A stretch of 64,000 bases of DNA from CAYXLW01 sp964466055. Lineage in GTDB: Bacteria; Patescibacteriota; Gracilibacteria; GCA-2401425. The position numbers and the translations under genes are program-made. Below the pieces are notes generated by a model, which was not told the origin of the DNA, searched no databases, and worked only from the letters and a program-made list of their open reading frames with translations. Where the stretch lies: the NCBI GenBank assembly GCA_964466055.1, contig CAYXLW010000006.1, forward strand, positions 7,851-71,850. Direction: 5' to 3'. This document shows positions 1 through 9,120 of the stretch, piece after piece (positions within the stretch are counted from its first letter, which is position 1; the number at the start of each line of letters is the position of its first letter).

Positions 1-1
1 T

Positions 2-82
2 AAGTCGTCATATTTTGATGGCGTTCTTTCACAGGATGTAAAAATTATTAGAGATAAAAATAGTCCTGCAATTATTAAATAA
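2..82 (+). CDS. C-terminal end of an unidentified protein (partial)
   Basis: An open frame enters from the left edge and stops at TAA 80-82, leaving 26 codons that end in SPAIIK. No domain is recognisable in so short a tail. It is reported only because the frame is open to the window edge and is followed by a convergent gene; it could be a chance frame. Confidence 0.35.
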   Translation, partial: KSSYFDGVLSQDVKIIRDKNSPAIIK

Positions 83-114
83 GATTTTTTCATAATTTTT
101 GAATTAATAATTAT

Positions 115-1449
115 TTATTCAACAATAAATTGCCCTCCAATCATTCCCATCCAACAGCTGAATGGTAAAACACCTTCTTTTTCCGGAGTAAATTCAAGAA
201 CATTTAGCCCTTTATTTATTTTTTTACTTAAATTTAGTTTTGGAATTACAACTTTATTGCTACACCCAGAAACATTTACTCCTGTTATTTCCCAACGAAC
301 TGGAACGCCTTTTTTAACCCTAAATTCATTTGGTTTAAATGTCCAATCCACATTCATTTTTATGACTTGAACATTATCAGACACAACTGAGCTTGTTGTC
401 TCTGTTGATGTTTTCCAGAACCCCAATTTAAAACTTGATCCTGTTAAAACTAATCCTGAATTAAACGAATATATTGAAAAGAAAATTATTATTACCCCAA
501 TAAGCTTTGTGAAAAACCCCATGTTTGTTTTCTTTGCATATGTAGCCCCAATGCCTACTGAAAGTAAAACTGGTAAAGTCCCAAGTGCAAATGCTCCCAT
601 AATAAGAGCCCCTGAAAAGAAACTTTGTGATGTAACTGCTGCAAGTTGCATTGTTTGTGTAAAACCACAAGGAAGAAAGAATGTTAATAGCCCAATTAAC
701 ATTGGTGTAAAATGATGGGTTTTATTTTCTAATTTATGAATACCTTTTGATAAAAATTTAGGAAGATGAAACCCTAATTTGGTTATATTTGGAACTATGT
801 TTAAAATTTGAAGTCCCATATAAAACATTACCACTCCGACAACTATTGTTAGATATCCTGTAAAGGAGAGTGAATAATTTACTTTACTTCCTACTAATCC
901 AAGCAGTCCTCCAAGAATCATAAATCCTACGACTCGTCCTATATGAAAATATATATGTGGAATTGATCTGGATATAAATGGATGCTTCGAGTCTGTGTTT
1001 ACAGGATATGTGCTTCCAAAGCCCATTACGATACCTCCTACTAATGCTAAACATGTAGAAAGTGATGCAACTAAACCTAAAACTAAAGCAATAAATATAT
1101 TTACCTTGCTTCCAAAGTCAGGGAAAAATCTACTAATTTCAATTTCTTTTAATAAAAAAGCCCCTGTAGCTACTGTTATAAAAATAAATATTATATGGTA
1201 ATAATCTTCCAGTGTATTTTTAACTATTGTCTCTTTTTTAGCTCTGTTACTGACAATTTTATAACCACAATTATTAATAGCACTTTCAACTTCTTCATAA
1301 GGAAAATCTCCATTACATTCTATTTCTGCAATTCCTTTTTTATGAGAGATTTTACACTGTTTTAGTTGCGGAATTTTCTTTAATTCTTTTTCTAAAAGTA
1401 TTTCACAGCTTACGCAGTGTAATCCTGATATATGTAATATTTTTTTCAT
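115..1449 (-). CDS. HMA domain / SafE-like membrane protein / cupredoxin-like copper handling fusion
   Basis: Predicted copper-handling membrane protein of 444 aa. Residues 1-66 form a heavy-metal-associated domain with the metal motif GLHCVSC (Cys12, Cys15). About six hydrophobic segments from residue 83 to 320 resemble the TauE/SafE or DsbD-like sulfite-exporter fold, with conserved-looking proline and glycine turns such as FFLPCGFTQ. The last 90 residues look like a cupredoxin-type beta domain with candidate copper ligands Cys396, Cys432, Met434 and Met436. The gene lies downstream of csoR on the same strand, separated by about 120 bp that hold a palindromic repeat, so it is the likely CsoR-controlled target. 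Copper is favoured over other metals by the CsoR neighbour and the Cys/Met-rich tail; transport direction cannot be read from the sequence. Confidence 0.8.
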   Translation of the reverse strand: MKKILHISGLHCVSCEILLEKELKKIPQLKQCKISHKKGIAEIECNGDFPYEEVESAINNCGYKIVSNRAKKETIVKNTLEDYYHIIFIFITVATGAFLLKEIEISRFFPDFGSKVNIFIALVLGLVASLSTCLALVGGIVMGFGSTYPVNTDSKHPFISRSIPHIYFHIGRVVGFMILGGLLGLVGSKVNYSLSFTGYLTIVVGVVMFYMGLQILNIVPNITKLGFHLPKFLSKGIHKLENKTHHFTPMLIGLLTFFLPCGFTQTMQLAAVTSQSFFSGALIMGAFALGTLPVLLSVGIGATYAKKTNMGFFTKLIGVIIIFFSIYSFNSGLVLTGSSFKLGFWKTSTETTSSVVSDNVQVIKMNVDWTFKPNEFRVKKGVPVRWEITGVNVSGCSNKVVIPKLNLSKKINKGLNVLEFTPEKEGVLPFSCWMGMIGGQFIVE

Positions 1450-1473
1450 AAATTATAGATTAGTTTTTTTTAG

Positions 1474-1558
1474 CCATTCCCGTCACAAAGTGACCACTTA
1501 GTGGCTTGTCGGGAATCTCTTAATATCAAAAATAAGATTCTAGGCAAGCCAGAATGAC
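1474..1558. repeat. Dispersed palindromic element, copy 1 (nested palindromes)
   Basis: The left half is related to CATTCCCG...CTTGTCGGGAATCT and the right half reads AGATTCTAGGCAAGCC then AGAATGAC; the halves are imperfect inverted repeats of one another. A second copy is at 20021-20090. This copy has about 22 extra bases in the left hairpin, themselves made of two small palindromes (TCACAAAGTGA and CCACTTAGTGG). It sits between csoR and its downstream gene, so it may lie inside their transcript. Confidence 0.75.
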
Positions 1559-1566
1559 CGAGGTCG

Positions 1567-1836
1567 TTACTTTTTCTGAGCAGTTTTCATTACTTTTAAA
1601 AGTTCTTCTATCATTTCTTCTTGCTTACTTTCATTACTAGATTTCATTGCAGATTTAAAACAATGATGTAAGTGTCCTTCTAATAAACTTTCGTTTGCTG
1701 ATTTTAAAAGTCCGATTACTGCAAGATTTTGTTGGATAATATCTATACAGTATTTTCCTTTTTCCATCATATCTTGTACTATTTTTAGTAGTGACCCTGC
1801 CTTTTTTAGGGCAGTTAATGCTTTTTGTTCTTTCAT
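1567..1836 (-). CDS. csoR: CsoR-type copper-sensing repressor
   Basis: An 89-aa all-helical protein of the CsoR/RcnR family (DUF156). These are tetrameric repressors that release DNA on binding Cu(I). The three copper ligands of CsoR are present: Cys30 in KYC, then His55 and Cys59 in GHLHHC. The C-H-C pattern favours CsoR over nickel/cobalt RcnR (which has an extra N-terminal His) and over formaldehyde-sensing FrmR. A perfect 24-bp palindrome lies 15 bp upstream of the start codon and probably is its operator, giving autoregulation and control of the HMA/SafE/cupredoxin gene downstream. The length is normal for the family. Confidence 0.9.
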   Translation of the reverse strand: MKEQKALTALKKAGSLLKIVQDMMEKGKYCIDIIQQNLAVIGLLKSANESLLEGHLHHCFKSAMKSSNESKQEEMIEELLKVMKTAQKK

Positions 1837-1850
1837 ATTAAAAAATTAAA

Positions 1851-1874
1851 TACCATATACCTAGGTATATGGTA
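1851..1874. promoter_or_regulatory. Probable CsoR operator (perfect 24-bp palindrome)
   Basis: The sequence is its own reverse complement over 24 bases, with the centre ATACCTAGGTAT. It sits immediately upstream of csoR. Known CsoR operators are palindromes with GC-containing arms around a short centre, broadly similar to this. Assignment is by position and symmetry. Confidence 0.7.
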
Positions 1875-2052
1875 TAGGGAAAAATATGAAATGCAATGTT
1901 TTTTTATTATAGCTCAGGATTCTTTTTTTAATTAATTTTTTTATAGAGACTTCTAATCTAGGATATATAAATCATTTTCTATGCAAATTTGTTAATAGTT
2001 AAAATTACCAACAAATAATCCTCTTGATTTCTTTTAAAAAAGGAATACTCTT

Positions 2053-2071
2053 ATTGAGAATTATTTTCAAT
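2053..2071 (+). promoter_or_regulatory. Fur/PerR-type box upstream of perR
   Basis: ATTGAGAATTATTTTCAAT is a 19-bp inverted repeat around a central T with a single mismatched pair, the size and style of a Fur/PerR box. It ends 5 bp before the perR start codon, so it probably overlaps the transcription start and mediates autoregulation. Confidence 0.65.
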
Positions 2072-2076
2072 AAAGA

Positions 2077-2496
2077 ATGATATTAAAAGATAAAAATTAC
2101 CGAATAACAAACCAAAGAAAAATAATTTTAGAAGAGCTAAAGAAGGTATACAGCCATCCAACAGCTTCTGAAATATACGAAATGATTAAAAAGAAATACC
2201 CAAAAATTGGACTCGCAACAGTTTACCGAAGCTTAGATTTTTTAGAAAAAAGAAACCTAATTCTTAAACTAAAATCAAAAGAAAAAGAAGCTCGATACGA
2301 TGGAAATCCTATAAAACATTGCCATCTTATTTGTGAAAAATGCAAAGAAATTATAGATCTGTTTGATGTGGAAAACATAATTATAAAATCTAAAAAATTA
2401 CAAAGCCTAGACTTTGATATACGGTCTGAGTTCATGGAAATACATGGTGTTTGCAAAAAATGCCAAGTTAACAATAAAAAAAATATTAATTCTTAA
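2077..2496 (+). CDS. perR: PerR-like peroxide-sensing Fur-family regulator
   Basis: A 139-aa Fur-family repressor: winged helix at residues 1-75 (GLATVYRSLDFL recognition region) and a dimerisation/metal domain after it. All five regulatory-metal ligands of Bacillus PerR have counterparts at the right spacing: His27, Asp75, His81, His83 and Asp94. Asp at the last position is the feature separating peroxide-sensing PerR from iron-sensing Fur, which usually has Glu. The structural zinc site is visible as C86xxC89 and C126xxC129. The gene is followed at once by peroxiredoxin and superoxide dismutase genes, the expected regulon. A Fur-type box overlaps its promoter. Confidence 0.85.
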   Translation: MILKDKNYRITNQRKIILEELKKVYSHPTASEIYEMIKKKYPKIGLATVYRSLDFLEKRNLILKLKSKEKEARYDGNPIKHCHLICEKCKEIIDLFDVENIIIKSKKLQSLDFDIRSEFMEIHGVCKKCQVNNKKNINS

Positions 2497-2507
2497 TTAA
2501 AATTATT

Positions 2508-3071
2508 ATGGGAAATAAAGAAAATTGCTGTAGTGAAAGCGAGTGTTGCCCTATGTTACAAGTAGGACAACCAGCGCCAAACTTTTCTGTTGATGGCTAT
2601 TGTAAAGGAGCAAAAAAGAAATATTCCTTAAGTGATTTTAAAGGAAAGTGGGTGGTATTATTTTTCTATCCGTTAGACTTCACATTTGTATGTCCAACAG
2701 AACTTGTTGAGCTAAGTAAAAGACATAAAGAGTTTGAGGATATGAATGCTCAGGTTTTAGGAATAAGTGTAGATAGTGTTTATTCACATGAAGCATGGCT
2801 AAAAGAAATGGGGGATTTTAATTACCCATTACTTAGCGATATGACAAAAAAAGTAAGCTGGGACTACAATGTTCTTTTAGAAGATCAAGGAATTAGTCTT
2901 CGTGGAGCGTTCATAATTTCTCCAGATGGAATTTTAAAATCTTATACAATTAATGACTTAGCAGTTGGTCGAAATGTTGATGAACTATTAAGGTTAATTG
3001 GTGCATTTGAAACAGGCGAATTATGTCCTGTGGGCTGGAAAAAGGGAGCTAAGACATTAGGAATGGCATAA
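2508..3071 (+). CDS. Typical 2-Cys peroxiredoxin (AhpC/Prx1 class)
   Basis: Reduces hydrogen peroxide and organic peroxides in the cytoplasm. The peroxidatic Cys62 lies in the diagnostic motif FTFVCPTEL and the resolving Cys173 in ELCPVGW near the C-terminus, which makes it a typical dimeric 2-Cys enzyme; the C-terminal KKGAKTLGMA tail follows. The 187-aa length fits. Unusual is a Cys-rich N-terminal extension with Cys7, Cys8, Cys13 and Cys14, which could bind metal or act in redox relay; its role is unknown. The start is 11 bp after perR, so the two are probably cotranscribed and peroxide-inducible. No dedicated AhpF reductase is adjacent. Confidence 0.92.
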   Translation: MGNKENCCSESECCPMLQVGQPAPNFSVDGYCKGAKKKYSLSDFKGKWVVLFFYPLDFTFVCPTELVELSKRHKEFEDMNAQVLGISVDSVYSHEAWLKEMGDFNYPLLSDMTKKVSWDYNVLLEDQGISLRGAFIISPDGILKSYTINDLAVGRNVDELLRLIGAFETGELCPVGWKKGAKTLGMA

Positions 3072-3094
3072 TTTAATACTTAAGCATTTTTATC

Positions 3095-3703
3095 ATGAAA
3101 TTTATATTACCAAAACTACCTTATGCTTTTGATGCACTAGAACCATTTTCTGATGCTACGACAGTTGAGATTCATTATTCAAAACATCATCAAGCATATA
3201 CAGATAAACTTAATACTGCATTTGAAGCAGGAGGATTTGAATATAAGGCAATTGAGGATGTTCTGAAAAATATAGATCAATACAATACTGCTGTTAGAAA
3301 TAACGGTGGAGGATATTTCAACCATATCTTCTTCTGGGAGTCTTTAGCTCCAAATCCAAATAAAGAAAAAAGATTGCCAAATGGAAAACTAGCAGATGCA
3401 ATCACTTCAAAATTTGGATCGTTTGAAGCATTTCAAGAACAGTTTAGTCAAAAAGCATCTACTCATTTTGGAGCTGGCTGGGCATGGCTAGTAATAAATA
3501 AGGACGGAGAACTTGAAATAACAGATACACATAATCAAGACTGTCCATTAAGTTTAGGGCATATTCCTCTTTTAGGAATTGATGTTTGGGAACATGCATA
3601 TTATCTAAAATTCCAAAACCGAAGACCCGAATGGATTAGCTCTTTTTTCAATATAATTAATTGGGGAAAAGTAGCTGAAAGATTTGATATAGCCAAAAAA
3701 TAA
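3095..3703 (+). CDS. sodA: Superoxide dismutase, Fe/Mn family (Mn-type features)
   Basis: Converts superoxide to oxygen and hydrogen peroxide. The four metal ligands are visible: His27 (EIHYSKHH), His77 (GGYFNHIFFW), Asp163 and His167 (DVWEHAYY). Glycine before the second ligand and Gln in THNQDCP are the arrangement of manganese enzymes rather than iron enzymes, though cambialistic use cannot be excluded. At 202 aa it is a normal single-domain cytoplasmic enzyme without a signal peptide. It lies 23 bp after the peroxiredoxin gene in the presumed PerR-controlled operon. Confidence 0.93.
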   Translation: MKFILPKLPYAFDALEPFSDATTVEIHYSKHHQAYTDKLNTAFEAGGFEYKAIEDVLKNIDQYNTAVRNNGGGYFNHIFFWESLAPNPNKEKRLPNGKLADAITSKFGSFEAFQEQFSQKASTHFGAGWAWLVINKDGELEITDTHNQDCPLSLGHIPLLGIDVWEHAYYLKFQNRRPEWISSFFNIINWGKVAERFDIAKK

Positions 3704-3728
3704 TCCCAAAGAATTGGATAAGGTGCTC

Positions 3729-3762
3729 ATCACGGATGCGGACTTAGTCTCGCATCTGTGAT
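3729..3762. other. Hairpin between SOD and nrdA
   Basis: Two 12-base arms, ATCACGGATGCG and CGCATCTGTGAT, pair with one G-U around a 10-base loop. No T-run follows on either strand, so it is not a canonical intrinsic terminator. It could be an mRNA-processing structure or another small palindromic element. Confidence 0.5.
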
Positions 3763-3799
3763 TCCAAGACTTTATATAAATTATAAAAAAATCATAAAA

Positions 3800-6418
3800 A
3801 TGTTTATAAAACAAATTTTAAAACGGACAGGACAAATTGTAAAATTTGATCCTAATCGAATTACAACCGCAATAAGTAAGGCTATTAAAGCTACTTCAAA
3901 TCATGGAATTTCCATTCAAGATTTTGCAAATATTCTTACAGAAGAAATTAATGATGAAATAGATAGAAAGTTTTTTAATTCTGAAAAAAATCCGTCAGTA
4001 GAAGATGTTCAAGACATTGTTGAACAAAAGCTTGTTGAATCTGGAAATTTTCTTGTGGCAAAATGTTATATTTTGTATCGAACCGAAAGAGCTGAAAAAC
4101 GTACAGAAAAGCGCATAAAAGAATTAGAAAAACTTGATAAAAATTTATTAAAAGTAACAAAGCATAATGGTAAAAAGGAACTATTTAAAAAAGAAAAACT
4201 AGAAAATTTATGGGAAATTGTGGCGCAAGATTTTAATAAAAAATGCCCATTCAAAGAAGTTTTTGAAGTTTTTAAAATAACCCTTATTGATGGAATAAGT
4301 ACATTTCAAATTTTAAAAAATCTGCAAAAAGCAACAATAGATATGATCTCAATTAAAAATATCCATTGGCAAATTATTGCGGGACGTCTTTATGCCATAG
4401 AGCTTTATAAGCGTGCTATTCGTAATAGAAAAATGTCTTATGAAGAAATTTACACCCCAAAAACATGGAAAAATCACTTTGATAATTACATTAAAAAAAG
4501 ACTGTACTCAGATCAGTTTTATAAAAATTATTCAGAAGATGATATCTTAGAAGCTGGAAAATGGATTGATAAATCTAGAGATTTTTCTTATGGATACTCT
4601 ACATTTCTTTCATTTTATAAACGCTACTTATTAAATCCGAATGGAGTTATACATGAACTACCACAAGAAATGTATTTGGCAGTTGCACTTTTTTTAGCTA
4701 TTCCTGAAAAAAAAGAAAATCGACTTAAAGTTGCAAGAGAAATATATGAAGCAACCAGCACTCAAAAATTATCTTTACCGACGCCTACTCTTTTAAACGC
4801 TAGAACAAATTTTCATCAACTATCTAGTTGTTTCAAATTAAATGTAAATGATGATTTGAGATCAATTTATCACAATGTTGAAAACATGGCACAGATTTCA
4901 AAATATGGTGGTGGTGTAGGAGTTTATTTAGGACACATAAGATCAAGAGGTGCTGAAATTCGTAATATAGAAAGTGCATCTGGTGGAGTTATCCCATGGG
5001 TAAAAATTATTAATGATACTGCCTGTGCTGTAAATCAACTTGGAGCTAGAATGGGAGCAATATCTCCTACTCTAGATATTTGGCATAGAGATATTCATGA
5101 TTTTTTAAATTTACAAACAGAATCTGGAGACATTAGATCAAAAGCATTTGATGTTTTTCCTGCCGTTTCAATTCCGGATATTTTTATGAAACGAGTTGAA
5201 GAAAATTGCAAATGGACACTTTTTGATCCATACGAAATTACAAAAATAACTGGGAAGAAATTGGAGAACTACTTTGGGGAAGAATTTGAAAAATTTTATG
5301 AAGAATGTGAAAAAAATGAAAAACTAAAACTAAAAGAAAAAGTTAAAGCTAAAGATTTAATGAAAGAATTTCTTAAAACGGCAGTAGAAACCGGAATGCC
5401 TTATGGGTTTTTTAGAGATACTGTTAATGAAGTAAATCCGAATAAACATGCAGGGAATATTTATTCAACACAACTTTGTACTGAAATTTGTCAAAACACC
5501 AGTGAAGCAAAGTTTTTAGAAGAAACATATGAAGATGGTGAAATTAAGATTAAATATATTCCTGGAGAAAGCGTTGTTTGTAATCTTGCTTCTATAAATA
5601 TTGCAAAGGTAAACACCGATGAAGAAATAAAAAAAATTATACCTATAGCAATGCGTGTTTTGGATAATGTTATTACATTAAATTTTTATCCCATTAAAGA
5701 GTCTGAATTAACAGCTAAAAAATATAGATCTGTAGGATTAGGGTTTATGGGACTTGCTGAATATTTGGCTTGCAATGGATTTGCATATCATAAAAAAGAG
5801 TCTCGCGAACATGTTGATGAATTGTTTGAAAAATATGCATTTGAAACACTTCAAAGTTCAATGTCTTTATCTAAAGAAAGAGGTGAGTATGAATTATTTA
5901 AAGGAAGTGAATGGTCTAAAGGAAAATTATTTGGACGAAATAAAGAATGGTTTAAGAAGCATTCAAAAACTAAAAAAGATTGGAGTGGATTAATTGAAAA
6001 AATAAAAATAACAGGGCTACGTTTTGCATATCATCTCGCACCTGCTCCAAACACTTCGACTTCTGGAGTAGTAGGAACAACTGCAGGGTTATTGCCGATT
6101 TATAAAAAGTTTTTCGTAGAAACAAATGCCTTAGCTCCAACTGTTACAGTGGCACCAAATTTGAATGAGAAAAATTTTTGGTTATATAAAGAATATCAAA
6201 ATATGGATATGAATGATGTGATTGATATGATAGCAACTATTTATAAATGGGTAGATCAATCTATTTCATTTGAATGGATGATTAATCCATCTAAAATATC
6301 TCCAGCAGACCTTTTTGGATATTATATGAAAGCATGGAAACTGAAGATAAAAACCACTTATTATGTAAGAAGTATGAGTGGTGATGCTTATGAAGCATGT
6401 GCTAGTTGCTCAGGATAA
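3800..6418 (+). CDS. nrdA: Ribonucleoside-diphosphate reductase, large (catalytic) subunit, class Ia/b-like
   Basis: Reduces ribonucleotides to deoxyribonucleotides with the NrdB subunit encoded next. The start is placed at ATG 3800, giving 872 aa and an N-terminal ATP-cone (roughly residues 1-95, KRTGQIVKFDPNRI) for allosteric control. An upstream in-frame GTG at 3758 lies inside a hairpin and is not favoured. Catalytic features are visible: Cys in QLSSCFKLN, the loop NQLGARMGA, Asn/Cys/Glu region TQLCTEICQN, nucleotide loop APAPNTSTSGVVGTTAG, and the C-terminal redox pair in ACASC used for reactivation by thioredoxin or glutaredoxin. The insert rich in Lys and Glu around residues 485-540 is lineage style. 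The nrdB gene follows 66 bp downstream. Confidence 0.93.
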   Translation: MFIKQILKRTGQIVKFDPNRITTAISKAIKATSNHGISIQDFANILTEEINDEIDRKFFNSEKNPSVEDVQDIVEQKLVESGNFLVAKCYILYRTERAEKRTEKRIKELEKLDKNLLKVTKHNGKKELFKKEKLENLWEIVAQDFNKKCPFKEVFEVFKITLIDGISTFQILKNLQKATIDMISIKNIHWQIIAGRLYAIELYKRAIRNRKMSYEEIYTPKTWKNHFDNYIKKRLYSDQFYKNYSEDDILEAGKWIDKSRDFSYGYSTFLSFYKRYLLNPNGVIHELPQEMYLAVALFLAIPEKKENRLKVAREIYEATSTQKLSLPTPTLLNARTNFHQLSSCFKLNVNDDLRSIYHNVENMAQISKYGGGVGVYLGHIRSRGAEIRNIESASGGVIPWVKIINDTACAVNQLGARMGAISPTLDIWHRDIHDFLNLQTESGDIRSKAFDVFPAVSIPDIFMKRVEENCKWTLFDPYEITKITGKKLENYFGEEFEKFYEECEKNEKLKLKEKVKAKDLMKEFLKTAVETGMPYGFFRDTVNEVNPNKHAGNIYSTQLCTEICQNTSEAKFLEETYEDGEIKIKYIPGESVVCNLASINIAKVNTDEEIKKIIPIAMRVLDNVITLNFYPIKESELTAKKYRSVGLGFMGLAEYLACNGFAYHKKESREHVDELFEKYAFETLQSSMSLSKERGEYELFKGSEWSKGKLFGRNKEWFKKHSKTKKDWSGLIEKIKITGLRFAYHLAPAPNTSTSGVVGTTAGLLPIYKKFFVETNALAPTVTVAPNLNEKNFWLYKEYQNMDMNDVIDMIATIYKWVDQSISFEWMINPSKISPADLFGYYMKAWKLKIKTTYYVRSMSGDAYEACASCSG

Positions 6419-6484
6419 TTAAACTGTCCATCTCCTTATTGGGAATATATCGATATATAAATAATAATTTTAAATAAATAATTC

Positions 6485-7513
6485 ATGCAAAAAAATAAAA
6501 TTTTTAATGCACATGGTGATGATACCATTGAAAATAGAACAATTATAAAAGGAAATGTAACAGGGTTATTCAATCTTAATGCCGTAAAATATCATTGGGC
6601 AAAACAGATGTATCAAATAATGGTCGGTAATTTCTGGGTTCCAGAAAAAATAGGCGGACTAAATGATGATGCAGTTATGTATAAAAATCTCACGGCTAAT
6701 GAGCAAAGAGCCTATAAAGGAATGATCTCATTCCTTACATTCCTTGACAGTCTTCAGACAGTAAACATCCCTAATTTTTCTGAATATATTACTTCTCCTG
6801 AAGTTAATTTGTTACTATCAATTCAGTCATTTCAAGAAGCAATTCATTCTCAAAGTTACACAACAATACTCGAAACAGTTGTAGATGCAAAAGAACGAGA
6901 ATCAATTTACTATTTTTGGAGAGATGATGAAATTTTATTAAAGCGTAATAACTATATTGGAGAAATTTATCAAAAGTTTATAGATGAACCAAATGATGCT
7001 AATTTTTTCTGTGCACTTGTTGGAAATTTTCTTTTAGAAGGGCTATATTTTTATAATGGATTTGCATTTTTTGACACGTTGGTTTACAGCTCAAAAATGA
7101 CAGCTACAGGAAGAATGATTAATTATATTCGTCGAGATGAACTTACTCATGTAGTACTTTTTGCTAATATTATTAAAGAGATAAAAAGGGAATTCCCAAA
7201 AATGTTTGATGAAAAAATTATCAGAGAAATGTTTGAAAAAGCTGTAGAGCAAGAAATCTCATGGATTCATCATATAATAGGAAATGGTATTGCAGGAATA
7301 TCAAGACAGTCAACAGAGGAGTATACAAAATACTTAGCAAATGAGCGTTTAGAAATGTTAAAACTAGACCCTCTGTACCCTGAAATAACAAAAAGCCCAT
7401 ATAAACATCTTGAACTTATGGCAGATAATAATTCTGAAAAAACAAACTTTTTTGAATCTACTGTTACAAACTATACGCAATCAACTTCTTTAAAAGGAAG
7501 CTGGGATTTTTAA
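6485..7513 (+). CDS. nrdB: Ribonucleoside-diphosphate reductase, small (radical) subunit
   Basis: A 342-aa ferritin-like R2 subunit that generates the radical for NrdA. Diiron (or dimanganese) ligands can be read: Asp in FLDSLQ, Glu and His in QEAIHSQSY, Glu in LLEGLYFYNGF, and Glu and His in RRDELTHV. The Tyr following EAIHSQS corresponds to the radical-bearing tyrosine of Escherichia coli R2 (Tyr122), so this is a tyrosyl-radical enzyme rather than the class Ic type with Phe there. It shares a transcription unit with nrdA. No NrdI or NrdH gene is adjacent. Confidence 0.93.
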   Translation: MQKNKIFNAHGDDTIENRTIIKGNVTGLFNLNAVKYHWAKQMYQIMVGNFWVPEKIGGLNDDAVMYKNLTANEQRAYKGMISFLTFLDSLQTVNIPNFSEYITSPEVNLLLSIQSFQEAIHSQSYTTILETVVDAKERESIYYFWRDDEILLKRNNYIGEIYQKFIDEPNDANFFCALVGNFLLEGLYFYNGFAFFDTLVYSSKMTATGRMINYIRRDELTHVVLFANIIKEIKREFPKMFDEKIIREMFEKAVEQEISWIHHIIGNGIAGISRQSTEEYTKYLANERLEMLKLDPLYPEITKSPYKHLELMADNNSEKTNFFESTVTNYTQSTSLKGSWDF

Positions 7514-7522
7514 AAAAATAAC

Positions 7523-8149
7523 ATGAAAGCTTTAATAAAATTAGTTTCAGACTTAAAAGAAAGTGATATTAAAAATATTATTAATGAGAGGATTAATGAA
7601 TTTATTGAAATAGGAAAAAAGGATAATAAAATTTTATTTAAAGAATTATGTTTCTGTTTAATGACTGCTAATTTTAATGCAGAAAGAGCAATAAAAATTC
7701 AAAAAGAAATTGGTGATGGACTTATAAATTTATCAGAAATTAATTTAGCAAAAAAACTTCAAGAGCTAGGACACAGATTTCCAAATAAACGTGCTGAATT
7801 TATTGTTAAGGCTAGACAGCACAAAAATGATCTCAGAGAGATTTTAAATTCTAAGAATGAAAGATATGAATTACGTAATTGGATAGCTGATAATATAAAA
7901 GGATTAGGGCTTAAAGAATCCAGCCATTTTTTAAGAAATATTGGATATATGGATTATGCAATAATTGATTTCCATATTATTGATCTTTTAGTTGAGTATA
8001 ATCTTATTGAAAAACCTAAAAATATTAGTAAAAAAATCTATTTTGAAATTGAAAAAGTTTTAGAAAAATTAGGAAAGAGGTTAAGTCTTAATTTATCTGA
8101 ATTAGATTTATATTTATGGTATTTAGAAACTGGGAAAATATTAAAATAA
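7523..8149 (+). CDS. ogg: 8-oxoguanine DNA glycosylase/AP lyase, archaeal Ogg2 type
   Basis: Base-excision repair enzyme removing 8-oxoguanine and nicking the abasic site. The 208-aa protein is a HhH-GPD fold of the Ogg2 family best known from archaea. The helix-hairpin-helix GLGLKESSHFLRNIGY supplies catalytic Lys131, and Asp149 lies in AIIDFHI; positions and spacing match the catalytic Lys/Asp pair of archaeal Ogg2 closely. It starts 10 bp after nrdB, so it is probably cotranscribed with the reductase, pairing nucleotide supply and oxidative damage repair after the peroxide genes. The archaeal-type family suggests old horizontal exchange; that is inference. Confidence 0.88.
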   Translation: MKALIKLVSDLKESDIKNIINERINEFIEIGKKDNKILFKELCFCLMTANFNAERAIKIQKEIGDGLINLSEINLAKKLQELGHRFPNKRAEFIVKARQHKNDLREILNSKNERYELRNWIADNIKGLGLKESSHFLRNIGYMDYAIIDFHIIDLLVEYNLIEKPKNISKKIYFEIEKVLEKLGKRLSLNLSELDLYLWYLETGKILK

Positions 8150-8272
8150 AAATTTAAAATTAAATTATCACTAAAAAGATACTGATCTATAAAAACTAAA
8201 ATAATCCGTATATTCTCTATAACAGATTATGTGAAATATTTTTTTGTTTTTAAGTTTTATATAAAATTTTCT

Positions 8273-8887
8273 ATGAAATACATTGATTTAACACATACGT
8301 TTAAAAAAGAAATGCCAGTATATCCTGGTGATTCAAAGCCAAAATTAGAACAAATAGCATTTCTTAATAAGGATAGTTATAATAATTTTCAAATAAAAAC
8401 TAGTATGCACATTGGTACTCATATAGATGCTCCATTGCATATGGTTAAAAACGGAAAACAAATTTCAGATATTTTGCCTGAACAATTTTTTGGAAAAGGG
8501 CATATTATAGATGCTCGTAATAGAATAATTGATGAGAATCTTTTAAAGGGGATGCAAATTTTAAAGGGAGATATTGTTTTTATAATGACTGGATTATATA
8601 AAAAATTCGGCACCACAGAATATTATGAATCTTACCCTGAAGTTAGCAATTCTTTTGCTTTAAAAATGATTGAGCTAGGTGTCAGTATTCTTGGGATGGA
8701 TACTCCGAGTCCAGATAGGCCTCCATTTCTTATTCATAAATTATTATTAGAAAAAGATGTTTTAATAATTGAAAATCTAACAAATTTAGAACTGCTTCTT
8801 GAGCATAAACAGTTTGATGTAATTGCATTGCCAATAAAGCTAAACACGGAGGCTTCTCCAGTTAGGGTAATTGCCAAAATAAACTAA
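8273..8887 (+). CDS. Cyclase-family metal-dependent hydrolase (kynurenine formamidase-like)
   Basis: Member of the KynB-like cyclase family (PF04199). The zinc-site motif HIGTHIDAP is visible near residue 45, and the opening MKYIDLTHTFKKEMPVYPGD is the usual family N-terminus. I place the start at ATG 8273, because the upstream in-frame GTG at 8231 adds a hydrophobic 14-residue stretch not seen in the family. The substrate is unknown: family members hydrolyse N-formylkynurenine, cyclic amides or related compounds, and no tryptophan catabolism genes are nearby. It is a single gene followed by a convergent gene. Confidence 0.8.
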   Translation: MKYIDLTHTFKKEMPVYPGDSKPKLEQIAFLNKDSYNNFQIKTSMHIGTHIDAPLHMVKNGKQISDILPEQFFGKGHIIDARNRIIDENLLKGMQILKGDIVFIMTGLYKKFGTTEYYESYPEVSNSFALKMIELGVSILGMDTPSPDRPPFLIHKLLLEKDVLIIENLTNLELLLEHKQFDVIALPIKLNTEASPVRVIAKIN

Positions 8888-9120
8888 AATTTAAAAAATT
8901 TATTTTAACAAGATTTATATTTATGATATTGGGGAACAGGGAAAAGCTTGAAATAAGAATATCTTTATTCCTCAATTTCTTTTAGTTTTATTGTGAATTA
9001 CAAATCCATATTGCACATTAGATTTCGGATTTCATAATTCAGATAGATTTCCAGCAAGATACCTCCATTTAAATAATAGTAGAACATTTTATGTTGCTAG
9101 GGATTAAATTTAAAACCTCG

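Noticed and set aside
3758..3799. Upstream GTG start for nrdA
   Set aside because: It lies inside the hairpin at 3729-3762 and adds residues foreign to the ATP-cone; ATG 3800 gives the expected N-terminus.
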